Numbered from the stretch's first letter, positions 1 to 11,779 are shown. The stretch: DNA of 64,000 bases from Simmondsia chinensis (GCA_018398585.1 JAGTTD010000006.1:4352501-4416500); one strand, 5' to 3'. Notes: generated from the letters alone by a model not told the origin. A program made the numbers and translations.

Positions 1-553
1 TCTCGTTGATCAAGAGTTTGTGAGTTTGAATTTCAATAGCTTTCAATCTTAATATTTGTATAATTAAAATACATGATATGAAGTACACAAATATGGCCTC
101 GGGCTTTCTTGTATTCCAAAAATAAGTACACATATGCACGTTTATTTGCCTTTATCCAACACCTTAAGGCCTATTTGACGGGAAAGATTCGTTGCATTTG
201 TTAAAAATAAATAAATACATTTGTTATAACACACACACACGCACAGGTGTGCATATAAATGGTTTAAGAGCCAATGCGATAAAGTGCATGGTACATTTGT
301 TAAAAATAAATGTATCAGTTTCTTGACGCTGTATATTTGATACTATTTTTTGTTTTTAATTTTTATGGACTTAAATGAAAATAATTCTTTTATATTTTTG
401 GTTTTTTATTTCTTGTTTCTTGTTCTAGAACAAACTTGAAGAAAAGTGAAAACAAAAGCCCAAAGCAAAAACAAAATCGTTTTTAAAATCTAAATGTTAG
501 CTTTTTTGAAAGTTGATATTGTAGCCTTGTTTGGCTGGCAGAAAGTCGACAAA
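1..553. other. AT-rich intergenic sequence
   Basis: No coding frame, RNA gene or complete element seen. Bases about 330-480 are T/A-rich with wording (tgatactattttttg) that recurs near 42030, suggesting an old shared repeat. Confidence 0.5.
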
Positions 554-1141
554 GGTCTCGTTTGGTATCCAAGAAGTAGATGCGGGAAGTTTCAATTCAT
601 GGGAAGTGTTATTTTTGGCTCTTGTTTGGTAGGTGAGAAGTAGGCAGGATATGGAAAATTGAAATTGCTTCAAAACGGGAGAAGTAACTTACCTAGCCCC
701 CTGATAAGTTCTACTTTCTTGATGACTTATAATCAATATGACACTTCTACCCCTTCTAATTTGTGTTAGATGGATGATGTTAGGAGATTGGTCATGGGCA
801 TAATAGCCATTTTAATTGTATTTTATGAGAAGTTGTGTTAACCAAACAAAACATAGGAATTGAATTCACGAGAAGTTCTATTTTTCGTATGGACAACCAA
901 ACACTTTTATACCATGTTTTACCTAGTTCCTGTTAAGTTGACGTAGGAATTGAATTCCCGGGAAATTGAACTTCCTACAAGAATTCAATTCATGTGGCAA
1001 ACTGATACAGACTAAAAGAAGTTCCATCCTAAAACCAATTGGCAATGGGTAGAGTAACTCATTTGAAATATAAATTAACATTTTATTTACTAACCCACTA
1101 ATATGGGATTAGATTTGCCTGTATCACAACCAAACGAGGCC
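554..1141. mobile_element. MITE-like repeat with short terminal inverted repeats
   Basis: The left end reads ggtctcgtttgg and the right end ccaaacgaggcc, an inverted pair matching at 11 of 12 positions. The body is non-coding, with repeated gaattgaattc-type palindromes and internal gagaagt words. No target duplication was recognised, so the superfamily is open; hAT or PIF-type MITEs are the likeliest classes. Confidence 0.45.
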
Positions 1142-1480
1142 TGTAATTAAAATAGTGAATTTCTTAACTAAGATGTATCTTATGAAAAATCTTAATGTTT
1201 GATATTATAATTACTATTATTTAATTAGTTAGCATTTCACAATCGTAACTCCCACTTTATTGGCAACTTAATTACATAAACATCAAAACCACTCATTTAT
1301 TGTCATATTATTGGCAATTTATTATAAATATTAAAAGTAATTTATATGTTATCTTAAGTTTTGTTCTCAGTCATGTATCCAATATATTGTTAAAAGTTTA
1401 TCAGTGAATGAAAAATAACTAATTTAATATTGTTTTTGATTTGCACATTATTAATATATACCACTTCATAGTTGCATTAT

Positions 1481-1639
1481 GGACAATTTAACATAGTTGC
1501 CCATTAGGGTGTTGGCATAGTGGTTTGCAACACCGGCACCCATTCAGGAGGTCCCGGGTTCGATTCCCACTTGCCTTGAAAGTGGTCCTCTTAATTGAGG
1601 AGTTTGTGGGGTTTACTCCCCCCCGGTCCTTATCATGCT

Positions 1640-1672
<33 letters not shown>

Positions 1673-1679
1673 ATTTAAC
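1481..1679 (+). mobile_element. tRNA-derived SINE with 12-bp target site duplication
   Basis: The body (1493-1667) has a plant Pol III A box, tggcatagtgg (1513-1523), and a perfect B box, ggttcgattcc (1557-1567). A short tRNA-unrelated region and a run of about 26 A follow. The perfect 12-bp repeat ggacaatttaac flanks it at 1481-1492 and 1668-1679, which is direct evidence of target-primed retrotransposition. It is a SINE and not a tRNA gene: there is no acceptor-stem pairing and it ends in poly(A). Confidence 0.9.
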
Positions 1680-1867
1680 TGAATTATCGGGGTTACTTCA
1701 TTCCACTAAGTATGGACGTTATGATGAGTAGTCGATTTATCATAAAATTATGTGTGTTATATCATCTTTTTTTGGACCTTGTGTCATATCATCTTACCAT
1801 ATTAATTGTTTAATTTAATTTTTATATATTTGATTATATTTCAATTTAATGTATTATTCTCCTTATA

Positions 1868-2121
1868 GGATTCATTTACCAGGGACTAATGCACTGGATC
1901 CTATTATATATAACTCCGAAGTTAAGCGTATTTAGGTGAGAGTAATATCAGAATGGGTAACCTCCTCAGAAGTTCTCGTGTTGCCCACCCTACAAGGTTG
2001 GGGGTTCTTGAAAACAGTCTCTCGACAGGGTTACATCATGAAGGGGTAAGACTGCATACATCCACCCTGCAGATCCCATTTAGATGGGAGTCCTTAAGAC
2101 ATTGGGTTTGTTTTTGCTGTT
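1868..2121 (+). mobile_element. 5S rRNA-headed SINE with LINE-type tail (copy A)
   Basis: Bases 1868 to about 1985 follow the plant 5S rRNA gene almost from its start: actaatgcactggatcc, aactccgaagttaagcg (box A region), then gaatgggtaacctcct and agttctcgtgttgc (box C region). From about 1996 the sequence switches to a 130-base tail (ttgggggtt... ggtaagactgcatacatc... gttg) that also ends the RTE-type LINEs of this window. A 17-base imperfect duplication flanks it (1851-1867 and 2122-2138, about 14 matches). This is a retroposed composite and not a functional 5S gene. Confidence 0.85.
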
Positions 2122-2769
2122 GTATCATTTTCCTTGTATTAGCTCTTTGACAAGGAAAAAAAATGACAAAAGGGTTAGTTACAAAACAAAAAAGAAATGA
2201 CAAACAATAAATTGAATTTTATTTCTCATTTACCAAAAAAAAAAATAAAAATAAAATCTATTTCTACTAACAAAAATATAATTCCATCAAAACATACCAT
2301 GTCTCAATTCATTGCATATTTGAGTAACTATGTACCATCTGTACGAGAATTAAACAAGATCTAATATGCGTGTGTATTAGTTAGCTTTACACATAAAAAT
2401 TCCAGTCAAAAGTTCTTTATAAAAATAGAGGATAGTGTTAGCCATAATAGTAATAGCAGAAGCATAACACGCATAAATGTAGCATATAATCGATAATTTT
2501 GAGAGTTAAAGTGACAAATTCAACAATATGTAGAATATGAATACTGAACTTAGGTGTAAATATTGATTATTTTTAATTATTATTTATTTTTTAAATGAAA
2601 ATATGTGCTATAATATATGTATTATACGGATAATATCAAAGATAAATATTTTTTTACTGTATTATTAGAAATTATATGCAAATATTATTTTTAAAAGTAA
2701 AAATTCTAATATGTGTTAATATTCATATTATATGTATTTTTTTTTTTACTACCATCTTATATATATGTA

Positions 2770-2935
2770 AAGCTGATGTGCCTTTCAGGTAAACTCAACC
2801 ATGTTCATGTGGGTGTATTTGTGATTTTCCCTTTTTTACGCTTTGGGTGTGTCTTTCGGGTTTCTCTCTGAGGCATCGACTTCTGTTTCACGAGTTTTTC
2901 CTTGCTAATTATCGAAAAAAATAATAATAAAGGTA
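2770..2935 (+). mobile_element. L1-like LINE 3' end (non-coding)
   Basis: T-rich 3'UTR-like sequence ending tgctaattatcgaaaaaa (about 2903-2920) followed by an AAT run. The same terminal wording recurs in both orientations at several sites in the window, so I read it as the 3' end of an L1-type LINE family. The 5' limit is uncertain. Confidence 0.4.
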
Positions 2936-3124
2936 CCACGGAATTGGGACCTTGGAACTCCAAATTGCATTTTACCAAACCCTAATCTATTTTATTAATA
3001 ATAATTTCTATCTACAAAATCATCAACATTTAATACTTGAAATGAATTAGATATATGTAGTTTAAGTTCATTAAATTATTATACTTTCGTACTCAAAGAT
3101 ATGTTGAGATTAAATTGATTATTC

Positions 3125-3390
3125 TTGTAGCATCGGTTTATGCAATATGGAAGGAGAGAAACAATAGGAGGTTTAATGATAGAGAAACATCGGTGGAGAA
3201 GGTAATTAGTGAGATTAAAAATTTTGTTTGGTATCGTTTAAATTTTCTTAATTTGAGGAGTGGGATTCTAGAATAATTAAGCGACTAGTTCAGTGTTTGT
3301 AGGGTATAACTTCTTTTCGATCTAATTTTGTAGATGGTTGGTTTGATTAATGAGAACGAGTTGCTTGTCTTTTGGCAAAAAAATAAATTG
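3125..3390 (+). mobile_element. L1-type LINE, 3' fragment
   Basis: Bases 3130-3276 read in one frame as the C-terminal end of plant L1 ORF2, with the characteristic AIWKERNNRRF motif in the zinc-ribbon (zf-RVT) region, then a stop and a 3'UTR ending in an A-rich stretch near 3380. Everything upstream (endonuclease, reverse transcriptase) is absent: a severely 5'-truncated copy. Confidence 0.7.
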
Positions 3391-4753
3391 TATTTTAGTC
3401 AATTAACTTTCGAAATGAATTTTTTAGTCCTCGGATTCATTGAATGAAATTAGTTTTTATTATAATTTTTTGATGTGCCAATTAACCTCCGTATGTAATA
3501 TATTTACATACATATATCTGTCTGGTAAAGTATTAAAAATTTTCGGGTATTAAAAATTATGAGTCATGACAATGTGATATGTAGTTCTTTTTTGATAATT
3601 AGTGACAAAATTGTAATTCAAAACAAGAACCTTTTACAAATGAGACCTGAATCAACTTGTATAAAAGCAGAGATAAAAAAAGAGATAACAATAATATAAC
3701 AATCTAGAAAAACAGGATTACAAGACAATTACAGGCAAAAAGCAATAGGGTTAAATGACAACAATTTCTATTGGAGAGGATTCAAAATGGACCAAAAATA
3801 CAGAGGGAATGAGCCGTTGTACCAAAACTGGGAATATGTATTGAACGCATGCAATGTGATATCCCGTGATTTAAAAATTTAATAGCTTAAATACCATTTG
3901 CTGGAATTCACTGGATTAGCATCGTATCGTTCAGCACTAAAATATTTATTTGTTATCCAAAAAATGCTAACATTAAAAATTATTATTTGGAACAATGTGT
4001 AGGCACCCCACATAAGAACCTAGTGATTTTTTGCTGAAAAAGGTTATTATAACACATGATTTCGGTAATATATAAATATTTCCTTTTGATTTTGGTGAAC
4101 TTCTATCATGTGAGATGTTAAACATTTTCCATCTAAAATTTGATAGATTCTAGCAACTTAAACTCACCAAATTCTCATAGCATAATTGGTACGGTGATAA
4201 AAAAAAAAAAAAAAAATTACAGCTAGGATTTGTTGGATATTTAAAATTCCCCCCCCCCCCCCCCCCCCCCCCCCCATACCCCTTCTTTTTTTATGCCTTA
4301 TGAAAGGGTATAGGCTGTAAATTATTATTTTTTTTAATATTCAAAAAATCTTGATAGTCCATTACAATGGAGGGCCATGATTCGCCTTTCTCACGCTCTC
4401 GCCCTCTTATAAGAACAACAACTTATATATATATATATATAAGTATTATATTATTCCTATATTACATTATAAGTTATTAAACCTTATAATAAAACCAAGT
4501 TAAGATTTAACTGCGGTGAATGAAGATTGATGCATGGCATGGGCAAACAAATTTTATTTTATTTTTTGTCAATGGCCAAAAATATGTACATATGAAATGG
4601 CGGCTGATGCATACACATACATATAATAATGTTTTATTAAATAAAAGGGCTGTTTGCATTCCCTTCATTTATTATATCTATGTATTTAATATCATATAAT
4701 TAGCCGTCTCCTTATACTTATAACTTGACTCTTCACCGTCACAATCATATTTC

Positions 4754-4754
<1 letters not shown>
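3391..4754. other. Intergenic region upstream of the RKD gene
   Basis: AT-rich, no coding frame recognised. It contains a minus-strand L1-like terminus (ttttttgataattagtgac, about 3587-3606), A-runs and a 26-C homopolymer at 4250-4275. Distal promoter elements of the RKD gene could lie here but none can be named. Confidence 0.4.
4250..4275 (+). repeat. 26-base poly(C) tract
   Basis: Uninterrupted C run (poly(G) on the other strand), about 0.6 kb upstream of the RKD start codon. Such tracts can fold as i-motif/G-quadruplex and are error-prone in sequencing, so the length is approximate. Confidence 0.9.

Positions 4755-4791
<37 letters not shown>
4755..4791 (+). repeat. (TTA)n microsatellite beside the RKD TATA box
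   Basis: About 12 TTA units that run directly into the TATATAA motif at 4791-4797, so repeat length changes would move sequences upstream of the core promoter. Confidence 0.9.
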
Positions 4792-4796
<5 letters not shown>

Positions 4797-4798
4797 AC
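4789..4798 (+). promoter_or_regulatory. Candidate TATA box of the RKD gene
   Basis: TATATAA at 4791-4797, about 70 bases upstream of the ATG at 4867, leaving room for a start site about 30 bases downstream and a short 5'UTR. It is assigned by position and sequence only; AT-rich surroundings make chance matches possible. Confidence 0.5.
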
Positions 4799-4866
4799 AT
4801 ATAAAGAGTAACATAATTTAACCTTCATTTTGCTCCTCCTTTTGTGTTTCATTTAGATTAGATGTA

Positions 4867-6929
4867 ATGTGGAGCCAAACACTAGGGTGGTGGCCCATTC
4901 CATTTGATGATGAGTTCTTCTCCTTGCCAGATCCTCCTCCTCCTCTTCACTTCTCCAAGTATATATATTTTTCATTTTTTTTTATTGTTCAAATTTATGA
5001 TTTTTCTTGTCGTTTGCGTGTTGATTGGCTCACCAATTCTACTCTGAAAGTTGGGTTCGATTGTCTTAAGTTTTGGGAGTCGTCGCTTGGACTATGTTCA
5101 TATCTTTTTAGCGGCCTTTGTGGGGTTGTCTCGGTCTGCATAGTTATGTTGTAGTTTGTTTTTCCTGTTGCTGTTTATGGCTCATTTCTTATCGAAAAGT
5201 GCTGGTATTTATTGGATGCTATTATAATTCTCTCATTCATTGTTAACTAATCACTCGTCCATGTATTATATCTTACTAGCTCTTTGAGTTTATGTTGGTA
5301 GGGTTCTATCCAATTTGTTAAATGGTTTCATATTGGTACCATATGATCCATTATTAGAAAGAAAATCCTAGATCTATTAGAACATTCTTAGAAAATCCTA
5401 GATCTATTAGAACATTCTTTTTTCCGTACATAAGAGAGCAAATTTTACTGAAACGATGTTACAAAAGTTCTTAAAAATTACACAATTTGTCCTTACTCAA
5501 TATTAAGCAAATCTGAACTAAAAGAATTTCCAAACTGATGTTAATTGCGAACCCTTTTATCAACCCTTCTTAACTAACAAAAAAAAAAGAATCTCAATTT
5601 ATGTTTTCTTTCTTTCATTGTTTTTGCTATATATAGTTTTTATTTTCATTTTTTATTGTGATAGTGAGCAATGTCTGGTGGAGCATTGGCAATTTGACAT
5701 GATGCACATGAAGGAGAACATAGTAGACGATGTTCCATTATTGGAGTGGAACCCTAATGCTGATTTTCATGCATCTTTGGATTTTCTTCCTAGCATCATT
5801 ACCCAAGATTTGCACCAAGGTAGACATATAATTAACATTGGAGTACCATGCCATTGTTGTGTCTGGGAGTGTTCATGTACCGGTTTGGATTGAAAATTTG
5901 GATTAAAACGTGTTATTTGATTCACAATTGGTTAGATTATTTAGACTCTTGTCTCGTTGTGGTTCTTGAATTTTAACTTTTACTAATTGACCTTTATCTA
6001 AGACTTTTTTGGGATAATTAAACTGATGCTCCACTTCAATACAAAGTGAAAAATGGGGAAGACAAATAAATATCTCGCAAGATTCACCTGCACCACTACC
6101 ATGACTTATCCTCGTAATCATTGCTTGCTTACCCAAAAAAAAAACATTTTCTATAATGAGAAGTATATTCGGTTTGATTCAGTTTTATTTAGATTTTGAA
6201 ATAATGAACTACTTAAATAGATCGAATTATTGGTATAAATCAAACACGGACCATGTCATTTGTATTCAAACCAAATTGATTGCAATTTGGTGTGATTCTT
6301 TTTCCTAGATTTTGACTTTTATTAGATAGTATATGAACAATGGAGTCTTAATTTAGTGATAAATCTGATTCAATCTTATCTAGATTTAACAATGATTAAC
6401 ATCTTAAGAATATTAAGATATAAGTCAAAATCAGACTTAGACCATGTCATTTGTTAATAAAACCCAACTGGGACATTCCCTAGTTCCAAATTTAGCATTT
6501 ACCAATCTTCATTCCAATCTAGTTCGATCTATTTTGATCTGGGTTTGAACCGATAAACTCTCAATTCGAACGTAGACAAAATTTTTGCTGAAAACAACGA
6601 TGACGGGCTAGAAGAAGTGAAGAATTTAGACCCAGAAAAACAAACCCAATTGGAGTTAACCCATGAAGAGATCAATGACAAAGAAGAAGATGAGAAGAAT
6701 GAAGAGAATGAGATGAAATACAAGAGAAATGAAAGTTATAATGATAAGCAGGAAGGAGAGTTGACAAGAGAGATGATAAAGGAGTACTTTTACATGCCAA
6801 TAAATAGAGCAGCAAAAGAGTTAAAAGTGGGGCTGACACTTCTTAAAAAGCGCTGCAGAGAGTTGGGTATTCGTCGCTGGCCTCATCGCAAGCTCATTAG
6901 CCTCCAATCTCTCATCCACAATGTTCAGG

Positions 6930-6960
<31 letters not shown>

Positions 6961-8121
6961 TTCTCTCTCTCTATCTATCTAGTAACTATGGTTGGATTGG
7001 CGAATGTTAAGTATTAAAATCATTCATGGATATATACTTATTAGTTTAAATTTTTGAAAAAGTTAGTCATTTGAGAGGCCCCCAGTTTGACTCTCCATGC
7101 TTTAACCCAAAAAGCATTCGTGTAAGGAGACAAGTTAAAGTATAAAACCGTTCTTAGGCCTTCACCCATCAACTTAGATTTTTGGAAAAGTTGATTTTTT
7201 TTAATGTCCTTTTGCAATGGTAAGAGAAATTGCATTAGGCGTATTTTTGAATGGAGGATTGACTTAATTCATCATCCCTAATAATATAGAGAATGACCAC
7301 TATTGTCAAGTCATCAAGGCGATATCAAATTCTTCCTCGGACCGCGCATCTCACATTCCGTCGAGTATGTAGTTACCCTTTTACTAATAATAGAGACAAT
7401 AACTATTGTGATGAAGAATGTCCAGTTTCAATATCTATCTAATAATTATGGTATTGATTGATTGGTTATAATTTAAATAACTGGCATTTCTATAAATTGG
7501 CATTACTAAATGCAAAGTGAAAAGCATGTTACTTTATTCTAACAGGATATACCATGTTCATAGGTATTTATGTATGTATATATGTATGGATTTGAATACA
7601 AGATTTTTATTCTTTAGACTTCCACTAGGCTATAAGTAGACTACCTATATATATGACTAGGTATGTATGTACGTATGTATGTATGTATGTATGTGTGAAT
7701 TTGAATGCAAGATCTTTCGTCTCATGTCCTCCATTCGGCTATAAGTACACTACCGACATAACTAGATATTTATGCATGTATGCAGGAAATGGGAAAGCAA
7801 GGAGGAGGTGAACTGAATGAAGGGAAGTTGAGAGAAGCCATAGAAATACTAGAGAATGAGAAGAAGAAGATGGAGGAAATGCCTGACATACAGATGGATG
7901 ACAGCACTAAGAGGCTAAGGCAGGCATGCTTCAAGGCCAACTACAAGAGAAGAAAGCTCCTGTGCATCCCCCATCATCATCATCATGACCATCATGTTTC
8001 GCCTTCTTCCTCTTCAGGCAGCATTGCCCATGATGGCCATCATGCTTATGGGATCAAGGCTTATGATGATGATGATGATGTTGGTAATGCAATAGAAGGG
8101 ATGAAGTACAGTTATATGTAG
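4867..8121 (+). CDS. RWP-RK domain (RKD-type) transcription factor, four exons
   Basis: Nuclear DNA-binding protein of the plant RKD subfamily, which is known for roles in egg-cell/gametophyte identity and early embryogenesis. My exon model is 4867-4958, 5665-5819, 6576-6928 and 7786-8121; every junction is GT-AG and the phases agree, giving 311 residues (RKDs are usually about 250-350). The N-terminus has a W- and P-rich segment with [10 protein letters not shown]; an acidic, lysine-rich stretch covers about 95-145. The RWP-RK domain follows (about 145-200): [18 protein letters not shown], then [16 protein letters not shown] with the signature at 183-188. Exon 4 encodes a charged, probably helical segment, the family motif [16 protein letters not shown], a His run and an Asp run. 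Intron 1 holds a 30-bp tandem duplication, intron 3 a SMART relic and microsatellites. Which RKD paralogue this is cannot be told. Confidence 0.9.
5361..5419 (+). repeat. Tandem duplication of a 30-bp unit in RKD intron 1
   Basis: The unit beginning gaaaatcctagatctattag occurs twice head to tail with essentially no divergence, so the duplication is recent. Confidence 0.85.
6929..6981 (+). repeat. (CT)n microsatellite at the start of RKD intron 3
   Basis: An interrupted CT run begins exactly at the donor site (CAG|GTCTCT) of exon 3. It makes a polypyrimidine tract at the 5' end of the intron, an uncommon position. Confidence 0.85.
7005..7210 (+). mobile_element. Degenerate SMART/TRIM-type mini LTR element in RKD intron 3
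   Basis: The sequence aligns with the complete 293-bp element at 29614-29906 in opposite orientation. It has a first LTR-like block from tgttaagtattaaaat, an internal part with the counterpart of the 'caagcccaaacgggc' segment, and a second LTR-like block from about 7135 (agtataaaaccg...cccatcaactta). The tRNA primer site is lost, so this is an old immobile copy. Confidence 0.6.
7661..7694 (+). repeat. (GTAT)n microsatellite in RKD intron 3
   Basis: About eight GTAT units with one substitution (GTAC). Confidence 0.85.
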
Positions 8122-8512
8122 GGAGAGTGTTAGTGATATATAGTATGCATGGTAGGCTATGGTTTGATATCTTTTGCTTATTTACACACCACAATGGATT
8201 TATTATGTGTTTTTGCATGATACTTAATGATCTACATGGTATAAGATATCTTACATATGCTATGATGGATGTGCAATATTAGGGTCATGTCTTTCTTTTA
8301 AGGGTAGGTGTATAAGATTAATGCTTTGATAAATATCGAAGAATTTAGTTCAATTTACATATAATTGTAAATACTTTGAGAAATGAAGAATAGGAAAAAA
8401 AAAAAAAAAAAAAAAAAGAGTTTCATTTTTAGGAGAGGAACAATGGACAAAGGAGAAAATGAGGCAAGTACTGAAATTGTGGTCAACTTCTACTTTATCA
8501 TTTCAAGTGCAC

Positions 8513-8565
8513 TTGATATCTTTGGGGTTTTTTTTTTTTTTTTTTGATAAGTTGATATCTTTGGG
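8513..8565 (-). mobile_element. Minimal retroposon insertion: six bases plus poly(A)
   Basis: The 14-bp perfect repeat ttgatatctttggg (8513-8526 and 8552-8565) flanks an insert of only 25 bases. On the minus strand the insert reads cttatc followed by about 18 A. I read it as an extreme 5' truncation of an L1-type element, since other elements here end in tatcgaaaa. Confidence 0.7.
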
Positions 8566-8639
8566 TGTACACATGAAATCCCCAACCTTCAAACAATCTG
8601 TAATAGGCACTGATTAAACAGAAGTTTTATGTTAAAAAA

Positions 8640-11170
8640 AAAAAAACCAGAAGTTTGGAATAAACCTCCAATGAAGTATGTCGATGGGAACTATGAACCT
8701 CCATCAATCTTCTTGGCTATGGCCAATTCTTGATTGCCTCCATGTTACTCTTGTGAACTGCTATGCCATCCTTAAACACCATGCAAGAACGTTACTCCAT
8801 CTCTCATAAAGGCATATTTCTTCAAGGTAATGTGCTACTTCCTCAAGATACCGAGTATTGCCCTACGGTGTCCCAGATGTTGCTTTGCACTCAAATTATA
8901 GATCAGGATACCAAATCTCGAAATATATGGACATAATGCTTGATTCATGAACCACATGAACGTACATGGTATATTGGACAGCCAAAATGGCATCCATCCA
9001 CTTGTATAATCCTTACTAGATTTTGAACGTTGTATTCCAGTCATGCTCTGGTGACATAAAAATTCGGTGATATCCACTCTTTAAGCCCAACTTGTTAAAC
9101 ACTTTTGAACTGCTAAACTAGTCCAACAAATCATCAATCGATAACGAATTGTGATCTTGTTGATGGCTTTACTGTCCACATACACCTGTCAAGTTTCATC
9201 ATTCTTTAACGTCGATAGCACAAGATTGTGCAAGGATTCCGACTCTCTCTTATGAGCCCAATAGGTAGCACCTTTACTTGGCGCCTAATTTCCTCATGCT
9301 CTACTGAGCTCATCCTACAATTTGGCATATTTGATAACGTAGCACTTGGTACTGGATTGATTAAGTATTGTATGTCCCTCAATAGCCGTAATGCATTAGG
9401 CATCTCATCTTGAGAGATATCCGTGAATTCTCTAAAAATGCTTCTCAACTTGTCCACTGTCTTGCCACCTTGCTGGTAAATATGGCTTGAGTATGGACAT
9501 TAGGGTTCTTAGTTGAAGCTACTCGGGGTGCTTCCTCGTATTTGGTGACAAGACACTCTTGATTATCCTTAAATAAGAAGATGTATGTGTTCCTCCGCTC
9601 ATAGTGCGTAGCCCCTCTATCATATTGCCATTGATGATCGAGTAACTTATGGTAGGAATCCATGGTTACTATGTTATACCAAACCTAGCCCCGTCGTAGT
9701 ACTTTTCCATCGTGGAAAAACTAAACAAGAAAAGTTTAGCCACTTTTATTTAATTCCGTTTGTTTAACCAAAATAGCTTATACGGATATGAATGCACCTC
9801 CATCTTCAAACCCAATTTCCTCCTAAGCTATGACGTTTTCTGGACTGCCAGAATTAATGACTAGGCAAAAAAATCTCTAGAAGATGTTCCTCAACCACCC
9901 ATCTCTCTTTTCTTGTGAAGCTAGACAAACTCGCCTCACCACTAATAGGTGCCACTCATTCCTGGCTATGTCCTCCTCACGGGTTGTTTCCTCTACTGCC
10001 TCAACCTCTTTATGACCAACTTGCCACCATAGGCTTCAGCCTCCTAGATGTAAATTCCCTTGTTGTACTTTTCACCATTATGACAGCAGATTATATGGTG
10101 TCTTATCTTGTCACACTTGAAACAATGCATTCTCGAGCATCCAACATGGTCCTAGTTGCTCAGCCTATAGGTACTTACCCCAGCCAGTTTTCTAGATTGA
10201 CCCCTATATACTTGTATTAAACATGGGTCTCATCTTATTGGTTTTTCGCCCACTCACCTAACCAGCCTAGGAGCAATAGTATGGCATCACCCTTGCTGCT
10301 TTCCGATTTGTAGGGCACTCTTGTACGCCTTTGAAATGAAGAAGATATGAAACATGTTCACCCCGTCATGGAAGGTATCCCTCGCCAATATACCTATTCT
10401 TGATATGCTCTTCTAACTTTGCTGAGTTCTTGCCGCCAAGGCATAGAACTCTGCATTATAATATCCACGAATTGCAGCTCTTGACGCAAATTTTGAAGCT
10501 TCTGGTACATAAGCCTGGTGTGGTTGTAGGGTAGGAAGGTGTGTCCTCTACATGTGCTTGTTTATCTTCTACCATGTTTCAATTTTTCTCTTGCTTTGCC
10601 TTAGCCTCGAATGCTCAAGTTGCTTTCGCCAAGCAATAATGCTCTGTCCCAGCCTAGTTGCCGCTACCATAACCCACCTGTGCTTGAAAACCTTCTTAAA
10701 ATCATGCACCTCTTTAAAATACACTAGCCAATCCAAGAACTTTTTTGGGTCTTTTTGCCTTGGAATTTTGGGGTCTTAGTCCAAAGTTCGGATTCCCAAC
10801 GCTTGTCTCTAGTGAGCTCGAACATATTTGAGGTTAGCTTTCACCTCTTACGAATTCACCCCTGAGTGCCAATCTTACTGAAATGATTATTGAAGCTTTT
10901 CTCTATGTTTTCGTCTTTACCCATGTCTTGTGGATGTTGAGGCTATATTGCTTAACGGGGCGTAGTGATCAATTGTGCCATGATCAACTCGAGATGCCGG
11001 CATCTAGCCTCCATCTCCTCAAACCTCTTATTTGTCTGGCGAGCATCATCCCTCTCATAGGCTTATTCGATGGGCACATACCTTAGTCTGGATTAGGCCG
11101 TGACGAAACGTTCTGGCATTCATATCAACTGATGGAATTCGCCTATTCGGATTGAAGGGAGAAGTAAAGA
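8640..11170 (-). mobile_element. Ancient degenerate Ty3/gypsy retrotransposon (gag-pol remains)
   Basis: Read on the minus strand from about 11150 downward there is a frameshifted Gag (retrotrans_gag-like WLVYF...VMVAATRLGQSI pattern near 10600-10760), a CCHC-knuckle remnant near 10100 (CFKCDK...H), and a protease/linker area. The start of reverse transcriptase follows (about 9206-9457: EMPNALRLLRDIQYLI, then RMSSVEHEEI and GLIRES). RT remnants with AFK-, MPF- and MNQ-like blocks lie at 8835-9077. Many stops and frameshifts break it and the LTRs were not recognised. It cannot be functional; the clade is uncertain. Confidence 0.65.
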
Positions 11171-11690
11171 TTCAACGACCTTCTTTGTATTCAACTTACT
11201 AAAGCTAAAAAGAATAAAGAAAAACTAAGTTATTTTCATGGAAGAGAACACAAGAAAGAAATAAATACTCAATTAATTTACAAAAGGGAAAAGAACTACG
11301 TAACTGGCTATTTGCAAACCCCTATTTATAAAACTAGTCTAATACTTGCTCTACAGCTCATTTCATAACTGATTTACAAGGCCTAAATAATCAGAAGACA
11401 TAAGAGATGAACCTATTTTGCCTAAAACTTTAACTTTTAGAAAGAAACAAGGAAAACATTCAAAGAGTCCAAAGTAAAACTGAAAGCAATCTAAGCTCTA
11501 GCCTTTTGTAAGGAAAGACTCTTATTGCTTGATGTTTATGTATTCATCAGCTCTTCTTATTCATCAAATAATTTTGAGTTACACAACGAACTTGTGGCTC
11601 CTTCATCGCATTTTTTTATTACTAACGATTGCGTGACACATTTACTACTACATCAAATTCTAAAATCTCATACAAGACTTTTCATACTTC
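11171..11690. other. Intergenic, no feature recognised
   Basis: AT-rich sequence between the gypsy remains and the duplicated CHL P 3' region. No gene or clear repeat seen. Confidence 0.4.
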
Positions 11691-11779
11691 AAAAAAAGTG
11701 TCCATTAATGGAAGAATATATAGTTACCTAAGAGGCAAAGCAATTAAATTCAAGCTACAAAACTGGGCCTTACATCCAT

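Noticed and set aside
1505..1580. Possible tRNA gene (good A and B boxes)
   Set aside because: No acceptor-stem pairing, poly(A) end and 12-bp target duplication: it is a SINE.
1868..1985. Possible functional 5S rRNA gene
   Set aside because: Diverged, joined to a LINE tail, flanked by a retroposition duplication and dispersed in other copies; not part of a 5S array.
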